Positions 63,796 through 64,000 of a stretch of DNA of 64,000 nucleotides are shown here, in pieces (position 1 is the stretch's first letter; every line of letters starts with the position of its first letter). The position numbers and the translations under genes are program-made. Where the stretch lies: positions 17,893,173-17,957,172 of the forward strand of contig CM067311.1 of NCBI GenBank assembly GCA_034231615.1. The letters are read 5' to 3'. Source of the DNA: Meghimatium bilineatum. Taxonomy: Eukaryota; Mollusca; Gastropoda; Stylommatophora; Philomycidae. The notes under the pieces were generated by a model that saw nothing but the letters and a program-made list of their open reading frames with translations, was not told the origin of the DNA and searched no databases.

Positions 63796-64000
63796 CGAAT
63801 AGAGCTATCAATTAACATTATTTCGTTAGCATTTCTTTAAATCTAGCTATTGCATTATTGTTACGTCGTTACCTTCTAGTTCGTTCTGTCGTTTCCATTT
63901 CATATGTACATCTTATATATCAGTATGTTATTCCTTTCTCTGCGAGATTCACTGCTATTCTCATTGTCTTATACCTTAGGGTCCCAGTAGAATATATTGT
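63796..64000. other. No recognisable feature
   Basis: Unique sequence up to the window end. Confidence 0.4.

Overview
This is a eukaryotic, animal-type window with no operons and almost no host coding sequence. I read it as repeat-dominated intergenic or intronic DNA, probably from a mollusc and most likely a gastropod. The basis is recall of element types: many families of degraded LINEs, a Penelope-like element with a GIY-YIG domain, hAT and Tc1-like relics, tRNA-derived SINEs including one with a 'GTCGTAAAAGGCGACTAA'-like core, and very many minisatellites. The species assignment is inference, since no sequence search could be run.

Layout. 0-8 kb: two LINE copies meeting tail to tail, a 45-bp and a 30-bp array beside a third LINE, a (TA)n run and a dead Tc1-like transposase. 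8.4-10.9 kb: the 3' part of a Penelope-like element with an intact GIY-YIG reading frame and GC-rich repeats behind it. 11.4-13.5 kb: a dead hAT transposase split by a LINE tail with a perfect 13-bp target-site duplication. 14-18.5 kb: SINE and LINE pieces and, at 16,656-16,813 on the minus strand, the only convincing host exon (a transmembrane segment with consensus splice sites). 18.5-24 kb: CA-rich and 34-bp and 41-bp arrays, then a long LINE on the plus strand. 25-29 kb: a stack of nested and tandem LINE copies. 28.9-34.1 kb: five large minisatellites. 34-46 kb: LINE and SINE pieces, a non-autonomous hAT element with terminal repeats and 8-bp flanking duplication, and more arrays. 46-53 kb: a 280-bp foldback palindrome, a 42-bp array, a LINE with a C-terminal C2H2 finger, and a decayed copy of a multi-copy gene of unknown function. 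53-64 kb: five more arrays, LINE fragments and SINEs.

The strongest theme is that several minisatellites are not random junk. Their repeat units are pieces of transposable-element coding sequence, expanded in place and often in multiples of three (24, 30 and 33 bp), so the element's peptide is repeated in frame. Examples lie at 20,838, 21,244, 40,923, 45,246, 50,721, 50,984, 58,902 and 62,374. At 62.3 kb the array begins at a perfect 25-bp inverted repeat that flips the LINE coding fragment onto the other strand. I propose in-frame tandem expansion within dead element ORFs as the unusual process to follow up. LINE families are labelled A to F here only as working names.
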